Shown: piece by piece, positions 21,918 through 32,899 of the stretch
Layout of the letters: the number at the start of each line of letters is the position of its first letter
Numbering within the stretch: the stretch's first letter is position 1
Origin: Flaveria trinervia
Lineage: Eukaryota > Streptophyta > Magnoliopsida > Asterales > Asteraceae
Direction of reading: 5' to 3'
Assembly (NCBI GenBank): GCA_025506515.1
Contig: CM046442.1
Location: forward strand, 109,731,706-109,795,705
Length of the DNA stretch: 64,000 nt
Notes under the pieces: generated by a model
Databases searched by the model: none
What the model was told of the DNA's origin: nothing
Seen by the model: the letters and a program-made list of their open reading frames with translations, nothing else
Program-made: the position numbers and the translations under genes

Positions 21918-22790
21918 GGCATTGTCTTTTTCAAGCAAATCCACAAGTGTTCACACCTCCTGTTTACGAAATGGTATCAACTCTTCTTGCATAGCCTCAA
22001 TCCAACTATTGTCCTGTAATGCTTCAATTATGTTTTTAGGGACAATTTGAGATAGAAAACACAAGTAAAGCAAATGTTTGCTTGCTTTGTATGACTTCTT
22101 GTAGTTCTCTCATTCAAAGGACCGATAATCTAAGAGATAGGATGTCTCTTGTGAATACGAGATGTTGGAATCTCATCTTGTTGAACATTCACATTAATAT
22201 TGGTTTGGTTCAAGTCGGAGAACTGATGCAACAACTTTGAAGAATGTGAAGTGAAATTGAAAACTTGAGTTGGTGAGTTGATAAAATAATCAAGCTTGTC
22301 ATGACATCTGTATCTCTAGATACAGATGAAGTTCCAGACTCACGTTGTTGAATTATTGATCCATCATTAGGAATAGGTTGACAAAAATCAGAATTTTCAA
22401 AAACTTGTTGTGGCTCAGGAATTTGTTGATCATGATTCTCTAAATTGAATAAAGTATATCTCATAAATGAGAAAAAACAGATAGTCTAGGCTTGAATCAT
22501 CCATGTCATCAGAGTCTGAATCATCATTGAAGGATCCAAGATCTCCTACTTGTTTCCTTTGAACACAAGAAGATTCAAACAGATTAGAATTGAATAAGTT
22601 TGAGAATGATTCTAAATCAAATAACCATGTTGGACCATTTGCAACTGATGGAAATGAATATTCAAGGAATTTAACATTGAAATTTTCAATGTTAACATTT
22701 GTCTTAGAGTTATAAACTCTATAAACTTTAGAAGCTGATGAATATCCAAGAAAGAATCCATCATCAAATTTTGCATCAAATTTCCATGCT
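21918..22790 (-). pseudogene. X region between integrase and RT
   Basis: Right of G2 the minus strand carries the linker between integrase and RT, rich in Ser, Gln and Asn (for example NHDQQIPEPQQVFENSDFCQ), ending with degraded RT entry sequence including YHFVNRRCEHLW. It continues across G2 into 14457. Many stops are present. Confidence 0.65.
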
Positions 22791-22792
22791 AA

Positions 22793-23455
22793 TCATTTTA
22801 GTTTAAAATCACAACCAAAAGATTTAAGAAAATCTATGTTTGGTTTTCTGCCAAAAATCAACTCATAAGGAGTTTTATGTTTGTCTTTCACTAACAGAGT
22901 ACGATTCTGAATGAAACATGCAGTTGATATGGCTTCATCCCAGAAAGTGATAGGAATCATGGCATCTACTAACATTACACAGGTTGCCTCAATCAATGTT
23001 TAGTTCTTCCTTTCTGCAACTTTGTTTTGATGAGGAGTTCTAGGAGCACTAAACTGATGAGCTATCCCTTTCCCTGCACAGAACATGTCAATATTAGCAT
23101 TTTTGAATTTTGATCCATTACCACTTCTAATTATTTTACTTTTTGATCAAGTTAAATTTCTACTTTAGTGATAAACTCTTTTAATAATTTAGCCGTTTTA
23201 GATTTCGCACGCAAAAAGAAAACCCAAAAAAATCTTGTATAGTCATCAATGATAACTAAACAATACGATTTCTTTCCAATGCTCTGCACGTTTACAGGAC
23301 CAAATAAATCCATGTGTAACATTTGTAGAGGCTTTGAATTTGAGTTTATCAGCTTGGACTTATAAGATTCTCTATGTTGCTTCCCTTTCAAACATACTTT
23401 ATAGAGGTCTGATGTAGCGAAATTCTTTGATGGAATTCCTACTACATGATTTCTT
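22793..23455 (-). pseudogene. X integrase core, broken
   Basis: The segment 23152-23391 begins at KGKQHRESYKSKLINSNSKP and contains LQMLHMDLFGPVNVQSIGKK with the first catalytic Asp and VIIDDYTRFFWVFFLRAKSK. The segment 22793-22996 carries ITFWDEAISTACFIQNRTLL and TPYELIFGRKPNIDFLKSFG. Sequence between them is shifted and contains stops. This is a typical copia integrase that lies upstream of RT. Confidence 0.88.
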
Positions 23456-23456
23456 T

Positions 23457-23951
23457 CTACAAGTTTGTTCGTGTTTTTGAAGTTGGAATGCTCTGTTGTC
23501 TATGCCAAAGCTGGCTTTTATCATTTGATGTGTGAGTAATAAGACAAGTTTTTTCTGTTGATAGATCAACTTGAGACATATCTAGCTTGTAGACATCTCT
23601 ATCACAAAAAACTTTAACAAATACCCACTCTTCACTAATCTGAAATCCCGGCTTCAACATATAACAATAAGAGTCATCAAATAAAATATAATATGATTTA
23701 TCGCATATTTGAGAAATGCTTAGAAGATTAAAATTCAACTGAGCACAAAAGTTGACTTCATCAAAGCTTTTCACTCCATTAGATATTGTTCCTTCACCGG
23801 CTATCTTTTCACTAGCGTCTCCACCAAAAGCTACATGAGTACCATATTTTGTCTTAAAGTCTTGAAGCAAGGCTTGATTTCTTTTCATATGCCGACTACA
23901 CCCACTATCAACATACCATGTATTAATTGGTCTTATTGGGCTTACCTGCAT
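23457..23951 (-). pseudogene. X aspartic protease and GAG-pre-integrase domain
   Basis: This is one open 164-residue stretch. NTWYVDSGCSRHM near its start is the copia protease active site (DSG), followed by the hydrophobic FNLLSISQICD segment. The C-terminal SQLWHR is the beginning of the GAG-pre-integrase zinc-binding domain, which then frameshifts. The remainder of that domain is degraded at 23390-23460. Confidence 0.88.
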
Positions 23952-24337
23952 TTCAAATACATTTAAGAGGAGTTATCAACCTAAGCCGACATAGTCTTGG
24001 GCTTGCCATATTTATCCAAAATGGTAAACTGCTTGAAATGGAGTTTGTTCATGTCAGGTTTCATTTGAAATTTTGGATTTTCAAAACCTTTTTGAAAAAC
24101 TTTCTGATTATCTTTTCTTTGCTTTGACCTCAAAGCATTAAATCTGTTCAAGATCATCATTAAGAAATTTTGAACCATCATTTGAAACATTAGAGAAGTT
24201 TTTCTTGTTAAATGTTTCATTTTTTGAGCGTGGAATGAAATTTCCCTTATTGTACAGTTGTGATCTAACATATACTAATTACCATAATTAGAATTGATTC
24301 TTCTGAGAGATCTCAAGCCAAAAGAAGGCTATTTTGA
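23952..24337 (-). pseudogene. X linker between knuckle repeats and protease
   Basis: A Lys/Asn-rich minus-strand reading (for example RSKQRKDNQKVFQKGFENPK) joins the triple-knuckle block to the protease. No domain is recognised. It ends with KYGKPKT just upstream of the protease segment. Confidence 0.55.
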
Positions 24338-24628
24338 TCATTCTTGAAAACCATAATTTTGATTTCTTTGATATCTCTGATTACCAAAATCATTTCTAGG
24401 TGAGTTCTTCCTGAAGAAGCAATACTCAGTATTATGATTTTGTTCATCACACAATGCACAGTATTTGTTAAAATAACAATCAGCCGTTGTGTAATTTGTC
24501 ATATCACAGATATGCCAATCCTTGTTAAAATAACAATTAAATGTGTTATGATTGTGCATATCACATATATTATAGTATTTTTGTGGTTGTTTGAACAACA
24601 TTTGTTTAACCCTAGATGTGGAAGCCAT
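24338..24628 (-). pseudogene. Triple zinc-knuckle-like block of X
   Basis: Within 96 residues three units of roughly 20 residues follow each other: YNICDMHNHNTFNC, WHICDMTNYTTADC and CALCDEQNHNTEYC. Only the last is a canonical CX2CX4HX4C knuckle. In the first the leading Cys is Tyr. In the second it is Trp and the His is Tyr. The block lies between the coiled-coil spacer and the protease, where SIRE-like polyproteins often have a single extra knuckle. It may bind nucleic acid; the duplication is the odd point. Confidence 0.7.
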
Positions 24629-26153
24629 ATTAGATCCTTGTCAAGATTTAGGGGTAGTTTGGTTAAGTTGTTGTTTTTTATGTGTGAGTTTGGTCTTTTG
24701 ATTCTTAGAATTTTGCTTTTTGAACTTTATCACAACTCCGTAACTCCTTAGATACAAATCTTTTATAAACAGCAAAAGACTTAGGACCTGAACCTATTTT
24801 CATATCAAAGTTAGATTTGATCTTAGGTTTTGATGTTGTTTCAGAGATTATGTACATGTCAAAAGTTCCTACTGACACAAACTTCACTGGTTTAATTTGA
24901 CTTGATTGAATGATTGGTTCAACTTGTTTAGCTTTAGCAGTTGCTTTTCTTCGTCTTTGATTTTTTGTTCTTGATGAAGATTTAGTGCTTTGGGTTTTAA
25001 TTGAATCTTGAGAAGATTCTTTTTCAGACTCTTTTAGTTTTAAAACAATTTGGTTTGTTTCAGAAGTGCTTGAATCATCAGAATAGGAAGTCTCTGATTT
25101 CTCTTCTTTAGATTTCCCTTTTAACTTGTTTTTGATGTCATTAACTTTGTTAATCTCTTGTTCAAGTTCACACTTCTCAATGACACATTCACCTTTTGTT
25201 ACAAACAACTTTTTGTTCTTTTGTCGAGGTTAATAAGATTTGACTTTAATTGGATGATCATTTTTTATCTTTTCTGAATCTTTCTCCTCAAATATTTCAA
25301 TGCTTATCTTTTTGATTTCATTCTCGACATTTGATTGAACATTCTTTTTCCTGTCTTGAGATTCTTTGAGCTTAGCTTTGTTCTCTAGTGAATGATCATG
25401 GGTATTAAAGTTTTCAGGTAAGGTATTTGTGATAGATTCAGGCATAGGTTTATGTGTGAATCCTAATCCTATTTTATCTTTGTCTTTTCTTCCATTCACT
25501 AATTGCTCAACAATAGTTTTTAAGCTTTTTACTTTAGCTAAGTCAATTTGAGTTGTTGCATGTGCCAATTTCTCTTGTTCAAAAGTTTTTGTCATCTCTT
25601 AAAGTTGTTTTTTACAAGTTCAAGTTCTTTTAAAGTTTTGTTCTAAGAAGCTTGAAGAGATATGATTTTCTCATCAGAAATTTTGTCATCAGTTTTGGGC
25701 TTATTGCGAATTGATTATTCTTGCTTCAGTTTATCACATATTTTGAACGAGTAGGTTCTGTAGTGTTCTACTTGTTCAAAACATGCTTTGGTGTATATTT
25801 TCTCTCTTACTTCCACAAGAATTTCTAGATAAGAATTTGAAGACTCAGTATCAAATGATGAATCTACAACCTTGGGTTGTTCTGACTGTGCCATAAGAGC
25901 AACTTCTTCTGAATTTTCCTTAGTATTAGATTTGTCACTCTAGTCATAATCTTCTTCAATGTCTGATTCACCTTTTGTCTTTGGATCTTTATCTTAAAAC
26001 CAGTCTTCATTGTTCATGTTAGCAATCAGTGATAGACTAGAAGTAAGATTAGATGTAAACTATTCTACATAAGCACTCCAATCATAACCATCCTTGATGC
26101 TTACAACTAATGCTTTCTTTGGTTCTTTAGTGGTCTTTGGTTCTTCTTTTAGT
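24629..26153 (-). pseudogene. X charged coiled-coil spacer between gag and protease
   Basis: Two open stretches, 24705-25208 and 25230-25595, plus degraded sequence up to 26150, encode Lys/Glu/Ser-rich, coiled-coil-like protein (LEQEINKVNDIKNKLKGKSK; LAKVKSLKTIVEQLVNGRKD). Upstream, VALMAQSEQ is the ALMA-type motif I associate with Asteraceae copia polyproteins. Similar spacer sequence occurs in U at 62701-63745. Its function in assembly is not known to me. Confidence 0.7.
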
Positions 26154-27480
26154 TCAGGCATTGTAGACTCTTATATGGCTTCTGAAATGTCTTCTGAGCC
26201 TATTGATGATATCTCTGGCTGTTAGAGCTACTTTGATCATTTCCTCCTTAGGTTCTTGGAGCTTTGCACTCTCTAGAAAAGTGGCCATAGCCGTTACAGT
26301 TAAAACACTTTGACTTTGACTTATCAAAGCCAACTGTTTTGTTTGCATTTGGCTTATAGTTTCTGATCACATATGAATGCTTTTGGGTTCTATAAGCTAT
26401 TATCACCATTTCCCAGTTGAGATCCATTTTTTCAACATCATCTGGATCTATCTCAAATAAATCCTACAAAATTAAATCGAACTAGTGTTAAATGGCTACC
26501 CTGATATGCTTGAAAACATGCCATAAATGCAGTTTTAGACTCTTCATCCTGTAAAAGAATGTTTATAACATCTTTTACTTTGCTAGGATTTAGCAGAGTT
26601 AGAAAATGGAGTCTTATTTTGAGTTTTAGGCATTAGAGGTTTTGGAGGAGACTATGGCTGTTGTTGAGTTGAGTAGACAGGTGTACTAGTGAAGAATCCG
26701 GCTCCCATAAAGAAATCACCCTCATCTTCAGGAGTAGTTTCATCTTTGGCAAGAAAAGCATTCTCTACAGTATTTGCTACAGAAGCAACATAATTGTATT
26801 GAGAAGTTGATGCAGCTCTATCATTATTCTTCCATCGACTCAATCTTAGTAATAAGAAGATCAAGATCCATGGGAAACTTTTTAGTATGGTTTAACAAAT
26901 TCATTTTTGTTCCAAGATGATGGAAGTGCATTTATAAGTCTATCATTTAGGTCTTTAAGATCATTCTTAATCCTTAAAATTGACATTTCTATTGTAAGTT
27001 GCACATATTTGTTCATCATTTGGTTTATGGCTTCTCCTAAGATATGCTTAAACAGCTCAAGTTACCTTTTCAATTTCTATCTTTGAAGATCTTAAGTCTC
27101 TTTTCCTCCTTCACAGATAACTTTCAAGGCTTTGTACATGGTGTACCTAGTTTGGTAATTCTCAAGCCTTGATGCTACCTCCAAAGATAACCCTATACAC
27201 ATAAGAGAATAGGTTTTAATATCATTTTCACCTTCTTCAGATCATCCCCATGTAAACCATCTTCTGGATAAGGCTCTTGTGAATCTTTTGTGTACACAAT
27301 ACCTCTATTAGGACCATTATAAGTAATGGGAATGTGAGGTCCTTTTTCTATCGATTTCTACATATTAGTATCAATAGAATTCAAATGATGTTTCAGCCTA
27401 AGTGACAGTTCTTGGAGTCAGCTCTGTTCTTCAACTTTGGTACTCTATTCTCAGCATCTTTAGACTTAACCAAGTTTAAG
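26154..27480 (-). pseudogene. X gag, degraded
   Basis: The minus strand carries fragments of a copia gag: YVQLTIEMSILRIKNDLKDL with LPSSWN near 26920-27020, an acidic stretch (TPEDEGDFFMGAGFF) at 26652-26864, and the zinc knuckle CFNCNGYGHFSREC at about 26262-26303. Stops and frame changes are frequent and the gag start is not evident. Confidence 0.75.
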
Positions 27481-28344
27481 TTTTGAGATTAAGAAAATAC
27501 ACTCTTTTTGTTGCTTTTAGATTGAAAATTAAATAAATAAATGGAAATATTTTTGGATTTTAGATTTTGAATAATTTTCTAAGTGTTGAAAGAAAAGTAT
27601 GAATCTGATGTGCCTAAATAGTTGTGAAACACCCAATTTGACTTAGAAATGCCTAAGGGAATGCCTTAGTGAATTTATGAAACGCCCAAGAGGAGAAACA
27701 CCTTAATAGTTCTAAAACGTCCACACAGTTCAAAAACATCTAAACAGTGATGAAGCGCCTGAACATTTCTAAAGTGCCTAAACAGTTCCAAAGTGCCTAG
27801 GACTTAGTTTTTGAAAAACGTCCGAAAAGTGCTGAAACTCTCACAAATAGTGTCAAAAGGTCTACTCTGAAACACCTAAACAGTGTTAATGCATCTCATA
27901 GTGTTCATTCACCTAAACACTTAGGTGATTTTTTAGATGACTTCAACACACCAAACGCCTAATTCATCCTCTTCGTAACAATCTGATCTTAACAAACTTT
28001 TCAAAACTTGATTAATTGATCTGAAACTCTTCAATCAAGTGTAAAATACACCGATTATCAATCCTTTAACTTCATTTTCCTTCAATTAACAACAATTAAT
28101 CACAATTTTGCTTAAATTTGTGTTCGACTTTGAAGAACTGTTCGTACTCAAATCTAACAAAAATTCAGATTTGAAGGGGTCAATTCACTTAATTGTGATT
28201 CAATTCATGTTTTTAATGATGAAACACAACTGAAATCAGCAATTAATTGAACAATTGCTATCAAAACACATATTCAAGTGATTCATAGGGGCTTAAAGTT
28301 CATTTCAAGCTCCAAATCACTAAACCCAAGGCTCTAATACCATT
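27481..28344 (-). other. X leader with repeat array and PBS at 28331-28342
   Basis: The leader has no ORF. On the minus strand TGGTATTAGAGC (28342 to 28331) lies two bases from the LTR end and fits an initiator-Met PBS with one mismatch. The array at 27600-27970 fills about half of it. Confidence 0.75.
27600..27970 (-). repeat. GCGCCTAAACAG-type array in X leader
   Basis: Degenerate units such as AAGCGCCTGAACA, AAGTGCCTAAACAGTTC and ACACCTAAACAGTG are repeated on the plus strand. The orientation relative to X is opposite to that of the array at 11780-12240, so the two could pair in X RNA. Confidence 0.6.
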
Positions 28345-28618
28345 TGATAGGTTCAAATGGATCGATCTATTTGTATGATATGACGCAATTAACAATTATA
28401 TGACAAAATAATCAACAGATGCAATTATCAAAAAAATTCATAGACGTTTCATTGATATTAGCATAGGATTACAATGTACATACAGAGAGTTCTCAAAGTC
28501 TAAGTATATGTGCACCTGCACAAATACATATAATCTTATTTATACTAATAAAGAAACAAAAGGAACATATATTTATAAAATAAGTCCCTATATGCAGGAT
28601 CGATATATGTCACTAACA
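28345..28618 (-). repeat. 5' LTR of X
   Basis: On the minus strand it runs TGTTAGTGACAT...CCTATCA, 274 bp, next to the PBS. TATAAATA occurs on the minus strand near 28570 as a possible TATA box. The partner LTR is not in the window. Confidence 0.75.
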
Positions 28619-29429
28619 CTTGGTTTTCTCTCAAACTCATTTAAACTCATATGGTTATGATGAAGCAGAAGCTCTTAAAGAGTTGATTATAATATACTAA
28701 GTAACTTAAGAATAAAATGAAATAATTTTCAAGGTACTTGTATATATTACTTATCAACTCAAAGTTTACAGAACTCTTACAAGCATAATACAAGAGTTAT
28801 ATTGAGAAACTACATATACTGGTTATACTTTGATGCCAGTTGGAATCCTATAACTAAAGCAGATACTACAAAGCTATAGTTATGGTATCTTAGATAATGT
28901 CTTATCTAAGATATGGTAGTCATGACATGTCCATGACTTACCTTTTGTCACCAACTAAAGTTGGTAATTTTACTAACAAGTAAAGATGAACAGTGGAATA
29001 AAGTATGGTCAACTACATGGCTTTTTGTGAAAACGCCATGCAGTACATTAAAGGTCTGTAGCAGAGTGTCAGATGAACCATACGTATCGCCACTAGTCCA
29101 TAGCAGCATCTTCCGAATGTTAGTTGGCTTTGAAAGAAGTAGTTCTTCTAAAGCCTTTTATACTACAGAAGAGGTTGCTTCTTTTGTAGCTTGAGGACTT
29201 CTACTTAGAAAGTCATAGTCTTTGAGTTCATCTAAGTCTTGAACTTCGGAAGAGAAGACTTTGTCTTCGGAACTTTGAGTTTTCTTTCGGAAGTTGATCT
29301 TGCACTTTATCCTTGGAAGAACTCCATTTCCTTTAGAAGTTCCATACTTAGCTTTGAAATTCCTTTAAAAGTTGTACAAAAATAATCTAAGTATTTGATT
29401 TCGGTTGCACCAACCTTTCTAGATCCAAC
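28619..29429 (-). repeat. 3' LTR of Y, outer end cut by X
   Basis: On the minus strand it starts TGTTGGATCTAGAAAGG at 29429 and continues to 28619, where the X LTR begins. The part 29090-29429 aligns with 40590-40949. It carries decayed copies of TTCGGAAG. The ORF at 28961-29194 on the plus strand has no recognisable product. Confidence 0.75.
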
Positions 29430-29442
29430 AACTTCTCCCTAG
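29430..29442 (-). other. PPT-like tract of Y
   Basis: The minus strand reads CCTAGGGAGAAGT directly upstream of the LTR start TGTTGG. It is a short purine-rich tract in the right place for a copia PPT. Confidence 0.55.
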
Positions 29443-29444
29443 GT

Positions 29445-30352
29445 TGATGCTACCAAAACCTCACGTCTTCAACAATGTGCTAGCAGGATTGTAATAAACA
29501 TCTTTGCCCATGTGATTCTGCAGGCCACACATGATGCATGCAACGTTAGTCTTCTAGGAATGTGAAGGCTGTTGTTTCTTGTTCTTCTTGTCTTCAATAA
29601 CAATCTTTTCCTTTCCCTTTTGTTGGAAAGGTGTGCTGGTACTACACATTTTTCCAGATTCAAACATTCCCACCACCTGGAATCCAGTTGAGATGAACAC
29701 ACCCTTTTTCTTAGGGTCAATCTTCAGCTTTGATTCAGCCACTTTCTTGGTAGTTTTTCTTGCTCCCTTAGCCCAGTTTCTTCTGGCTTTGGTGGTAAGA
29801 AGTTGGTCATCACCGGTAAGATTATGGTGGAGCAATCTCCTTGGTCCCCAACCCACCTTTGTTTTGATAACAAAGTTTTGAGTGAGAGGATGATGCAAGG
29901 ATGGCTTCGAAGTTTTGCTCTGAGATAGCATGCTTCCTAGCTTGAGCCTTAGCTATGACAAGCTGGGCTTGAGCCTCAGAGAATTTGGATATTAAATCCT
30001 TTATTTAAGTCTTGTAGTTTATGTGTTCATATTTTAAAGATACATAGTTTTCTCTAACTCTTTAATGTTTCTTTGATAGTTAGATTCAGCTCTTTTAAAA
30101 ACATATTTTAAAATATTTAAGGACTCGATATCATATTTAATTTCCATATTGTAGTCCTGATATAATTTGACCTTAACAATACAAGCTGGAGTACACGGAT
30201 GTTCATATACCTTGTTGTCATTTGTTGTAGCCATGAGTGCTTAAACAGGAGTCACATCCGGTACCATGAAGCTCCAGTCAACTTCTTGAGCTACAACTGC
30301 TATTTTAGTTGACTTTCCAGGGGCTTTAGGTGTTGATACATATGTACCTAGT
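29445..30352 (-). pseudogene. Y gag C-terminal part and spacer
   Basis: The minus-strand reading continues the gag cut by W: KLGTYVSTPKAPGKSTK, VVAQEVDWSFMVPD, then after a stop ALMATTNDNK (30234). The segment 29554-29931 is basic (ARRNWAKGARKTTKKVAESK). A degenerate knuckle, CIMCGLQNHMGKDV, lies near 29530. The frame then runs almost directly into the PPT and LTR, so the enzymes are missing. Confidence 0.7.
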
Positions 30353-30357
30353 TTAGG

Positions 30358-31151
30358 AGCTTAATGTAAATGTCTATCATGTCTTACATATATGGAATGA
30401 ATGAGTTGAATGAAATACAATATGCGATTGATGCTTATAATGTTTAATGTTTTATTGTTTATTATGTTATAAAGTTTATTGAACTAACTATACAGGTTTG
30501 AGGTTATTGTGCATAGTTCTTAGTCAATAATGATTGAGAAACATGTTCAAACTTAATTGTATGAAGTCTTCATGTGAATGGACCATACGCATGAATACAT
30601 CATGCTAATGGACTAGTCGCACGACTGAACCAGGAGACTGGATCAGTCGTACGATTGAGACATAAGATTGACTCAGTTGCATGACTGAACCTTTAGTCGT
30701 GCGTATGAATCAATCGCATGATTAAGTCGCACGACTGAACCTTTAGTCGTGCGTATGAATCAATCGCATGATTAAGTCGCACGACTGAACCTTTAGTCGT
30801 GCGTATGAATTAATCGCATGATTCAGTCGCATGACTGAACCATGCTAATGGTTTAGTTGTACGATTGAAAAACCCTTACCTATAAATACCACCTAATTCA
30901 TGGAAAAATGGAACACTTCAAGACTTTTGACACATACTCGTACCCTAGCCGTCCAGAGACTCCAGAAAGCCTGTTCCAAGTTCATAGTTCGCAGTTGATC
31001 TTGTTCTAATCGTTCTTAAGGTTTCATTAATAGTTAGATTGATCGGAAGTGCGTTCTCACTTATTGGATCGCCAATCAAATAGGATTCCGCACTATTTGA
31101 TCTGGTTTCACGCATTATCAGTTAGTACTCCGTACGTACACGGTCCTAACA
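30358..31151 (+). mobile_element. Solo LTR W, nested in Y gag
   Basis: This 794-bp insertion is flanked by ttagg at 30353-30357 and 31152-31156, and removing it restores the Y gag reading frame. It ends CGGTCCTAACA; its first bases (AGCTTAATG) lack the usual TG and may be mutated. CCTATAAATACC near 30879 is a good TATA box, giving a U3 with tandem repeats and about 260 bp of R-U5. The right-hand part is found again at 40253-40589. Confidence 0.8.
30693..30842 (+). repeat. Three 50-bp tandem units in W U3
   Basis: TTAGTCGTGCG starts at 30693, 30743 and 30793, an exact 50-bp period with almost no divergence. CGCACGACT and AGTCGTGCG flank eight bases and form a 9-bp inverted repeat across unit boundaries. 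Confidence 0.92.
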
Positions 31152-32138
31152 TTAGGTGTAGAGGCTTGTGAAGAGGCATAAGAGGTTCCCGGATTTGACT
31201 TGGGAGGCTTGCATTCCCTAGCAAAATGACCAAGTTTGTTACAATTGTAACACTTTGCATTGGTTTTGTCTTACCCAAACTTGCTACTAACTGGGTTTTG
31301 AGGGAACTGCCTTCCAGTTCTTTTGAAGAACTTCTTTGCTCTGTAGGTAAGCAAAGCCATTTGTTGGACCATGTCCACGTACTCCACATCATCTGGACTG
31401 AAGCACTCTAGATCATTAAAGCCAAATAGATGATCCCTAGAGTACCCATTTCTTGAGACAAAGGCGTAGCTGTTCTGGAAAGAACCTTGTTGAGCCTATT
31501 GAGACCTTGGAGTCTCAAGAAATATGATGTAGGGAGCAGGATGGCTGCTGAGAGTAAGTCAGGTACTGCTAAGGTTGATTGAGTCCTGAGCCTTTAGCAA
31601 CCATTAAAGCATTGCTCGTAGGAAGGCTTAAGGGTCTGCTCATCGGATGGCCCTTCTTATTTTCCATCTCTACACAGTATCAATTAAGGATGTCGTATAG
31701 TTCAGTCATAGTAAGGGAGTTTAGATTCTCTATCCTCTTGATGGAGACACAATATAACGTTCCCTCATTTGGGAGTGCACTCATGAACTTTCTTGAGAGA
31801 TCTCTCAAGTCAATGGCAACTCCCACAGACTGAAGAGCAGTGATAAGATCCATGTACATGAAGTATTGCTTGCTAAGGGTCTCTCCAGCAATGTAGGTAA
31901 AGTTCTCAAATTTTTGTTTGAGTGAATCCTTCTTCGAATCAATCGAGTTAGAATACATCTGTGATAGTGTATCGAACAACTCTTTAGTTGACTTGCAATG
32001 CTCAAATCCACCATGATAGACTTCGGTATAGCAGTCATAAGAGCAGTCATAGCATTGTTGTATATGTCCATCTTCTTCTGGTCTTCATGAAAGTATTCTT
32101 CAACAGCCTTTTGAAACATGGCACCATTTCCTCCTGGT
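31152..32138 (-). pseudogene. Y gag, central part
   Basis: From 32138 leftwards the minus strand reads a copia gag in shifting frames: FQKAVEEYFHEDQKKMD, YMDLITALQSVGVAIDLRDL, FMSALPNEGTLYC, and the zinc knuckle KCYNCNKLGHFAREC near 31207-31250. It stops abruptly at the V junction. The N-terminal part of gag is absent from the window. Confidence 0.78.
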
Positions 32139-32899
32139 GTTATAAAATTACAAGGGTTTTAATTTTATAAAAATGGAGTGCAAGAGTATATTTTATAAAC
32201 ATTTCAAATGGGAGGGAAACCCACCTTGTGGGACCCTAACTTCGGTCGCCCCTTTTGGGGTTGAAGTGCTTTGATTTGTGGTTGTTGCATGCAACATAGA
32301 TAACCACACTCTCTTCCACCAACACTGAACTCTCTCTCTCTCTCACATACACAAAAGAGAATACTCTCAAATCTCTCTCTTTAATTTCGAATTTTAGAGC
32401 GGAAATTACAAGATTTTCAGCTTTCAAAGAAGTGTTCTTGGCTGCAAAATCAAGTTGGGAGAGGGTTCTACAAGTTGGTGTTGCAAGTCCTAGCAAAGGG
32501 GTGTTTGCACAAGCTTGGGGTATCATCTCTTGAGGACTTCTACATTGAAGTCTTGATCATCTAACATCATCATCTTGTGCTATACATCCACGGATCCAAA
32601 GGTGTATTGTTGGTGGTTTTGGTGCAGCTTTCTTGAGGGTTTCTTGGTTGAAGATTCAGCCATAAAGTTCATCTTTTGCTCCCTCTCAAATCCGTTTTCT
32701 AGCACCTTGAAAGGTTGTCTTCTTAACCTCTTTTGGTTGTTATCTTGTATGCATTTCGTATTTGGATCCATGGTTTGGGTTTAGCTTAACAAATGAGTTT
32801 GATAATCTATATGTTAACAAGTTTTGAAACTTATTATCCGTTGCATTTTTCATATATACAACATTATATGAACTTTGATAAACTTGTTAAATCCCTACA
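32139..32899 (+). repeat. 5' LTR of V, first ~280 bp missing
   Basis: It corresponds to 39495-40252 of the 3' LTR and ends ATCCCTACA just before the PBS. The 3' LTR starts at 39216, so about 280 bp are missing here. Antisense and sense ORFs within the repeat recur identically in both LTRs and are not genes. Confidence 0.88.

Larger units (their letters stand above)
10652..28618 (-). mobile_element. Ty1/copia element X, long, defective, split by G2
   Basis: The minus-strand order is 5' LTR (28345-28618), PBS, repeat-bearing leader, gag with zinc knuckle, a long charged coiled-coil spacer with extra knuckles, protease, GAG-pre-integrase, integrase, RT, RNase H, PPT (12609-12631), then a downstream noncoding region with a small ORF. 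Integrase before RT is copia order. The long spacer and downstream ORF resemble large SIRE-like elements. The 3' LTR is not visible because G1 cuts X at 10651. X is riddled with stops. Its right end abuts the Y LTR without a gap, so X probably inserted into that LTR. Confidence 0.88.

Noticed and set aside
32580..32784. Identical ORFs near 32580 and 39933 on both strands
   Set aside because: They are the two LTR copies of V. Identity reflects LTR duplication, and no coding feature is recognisable.
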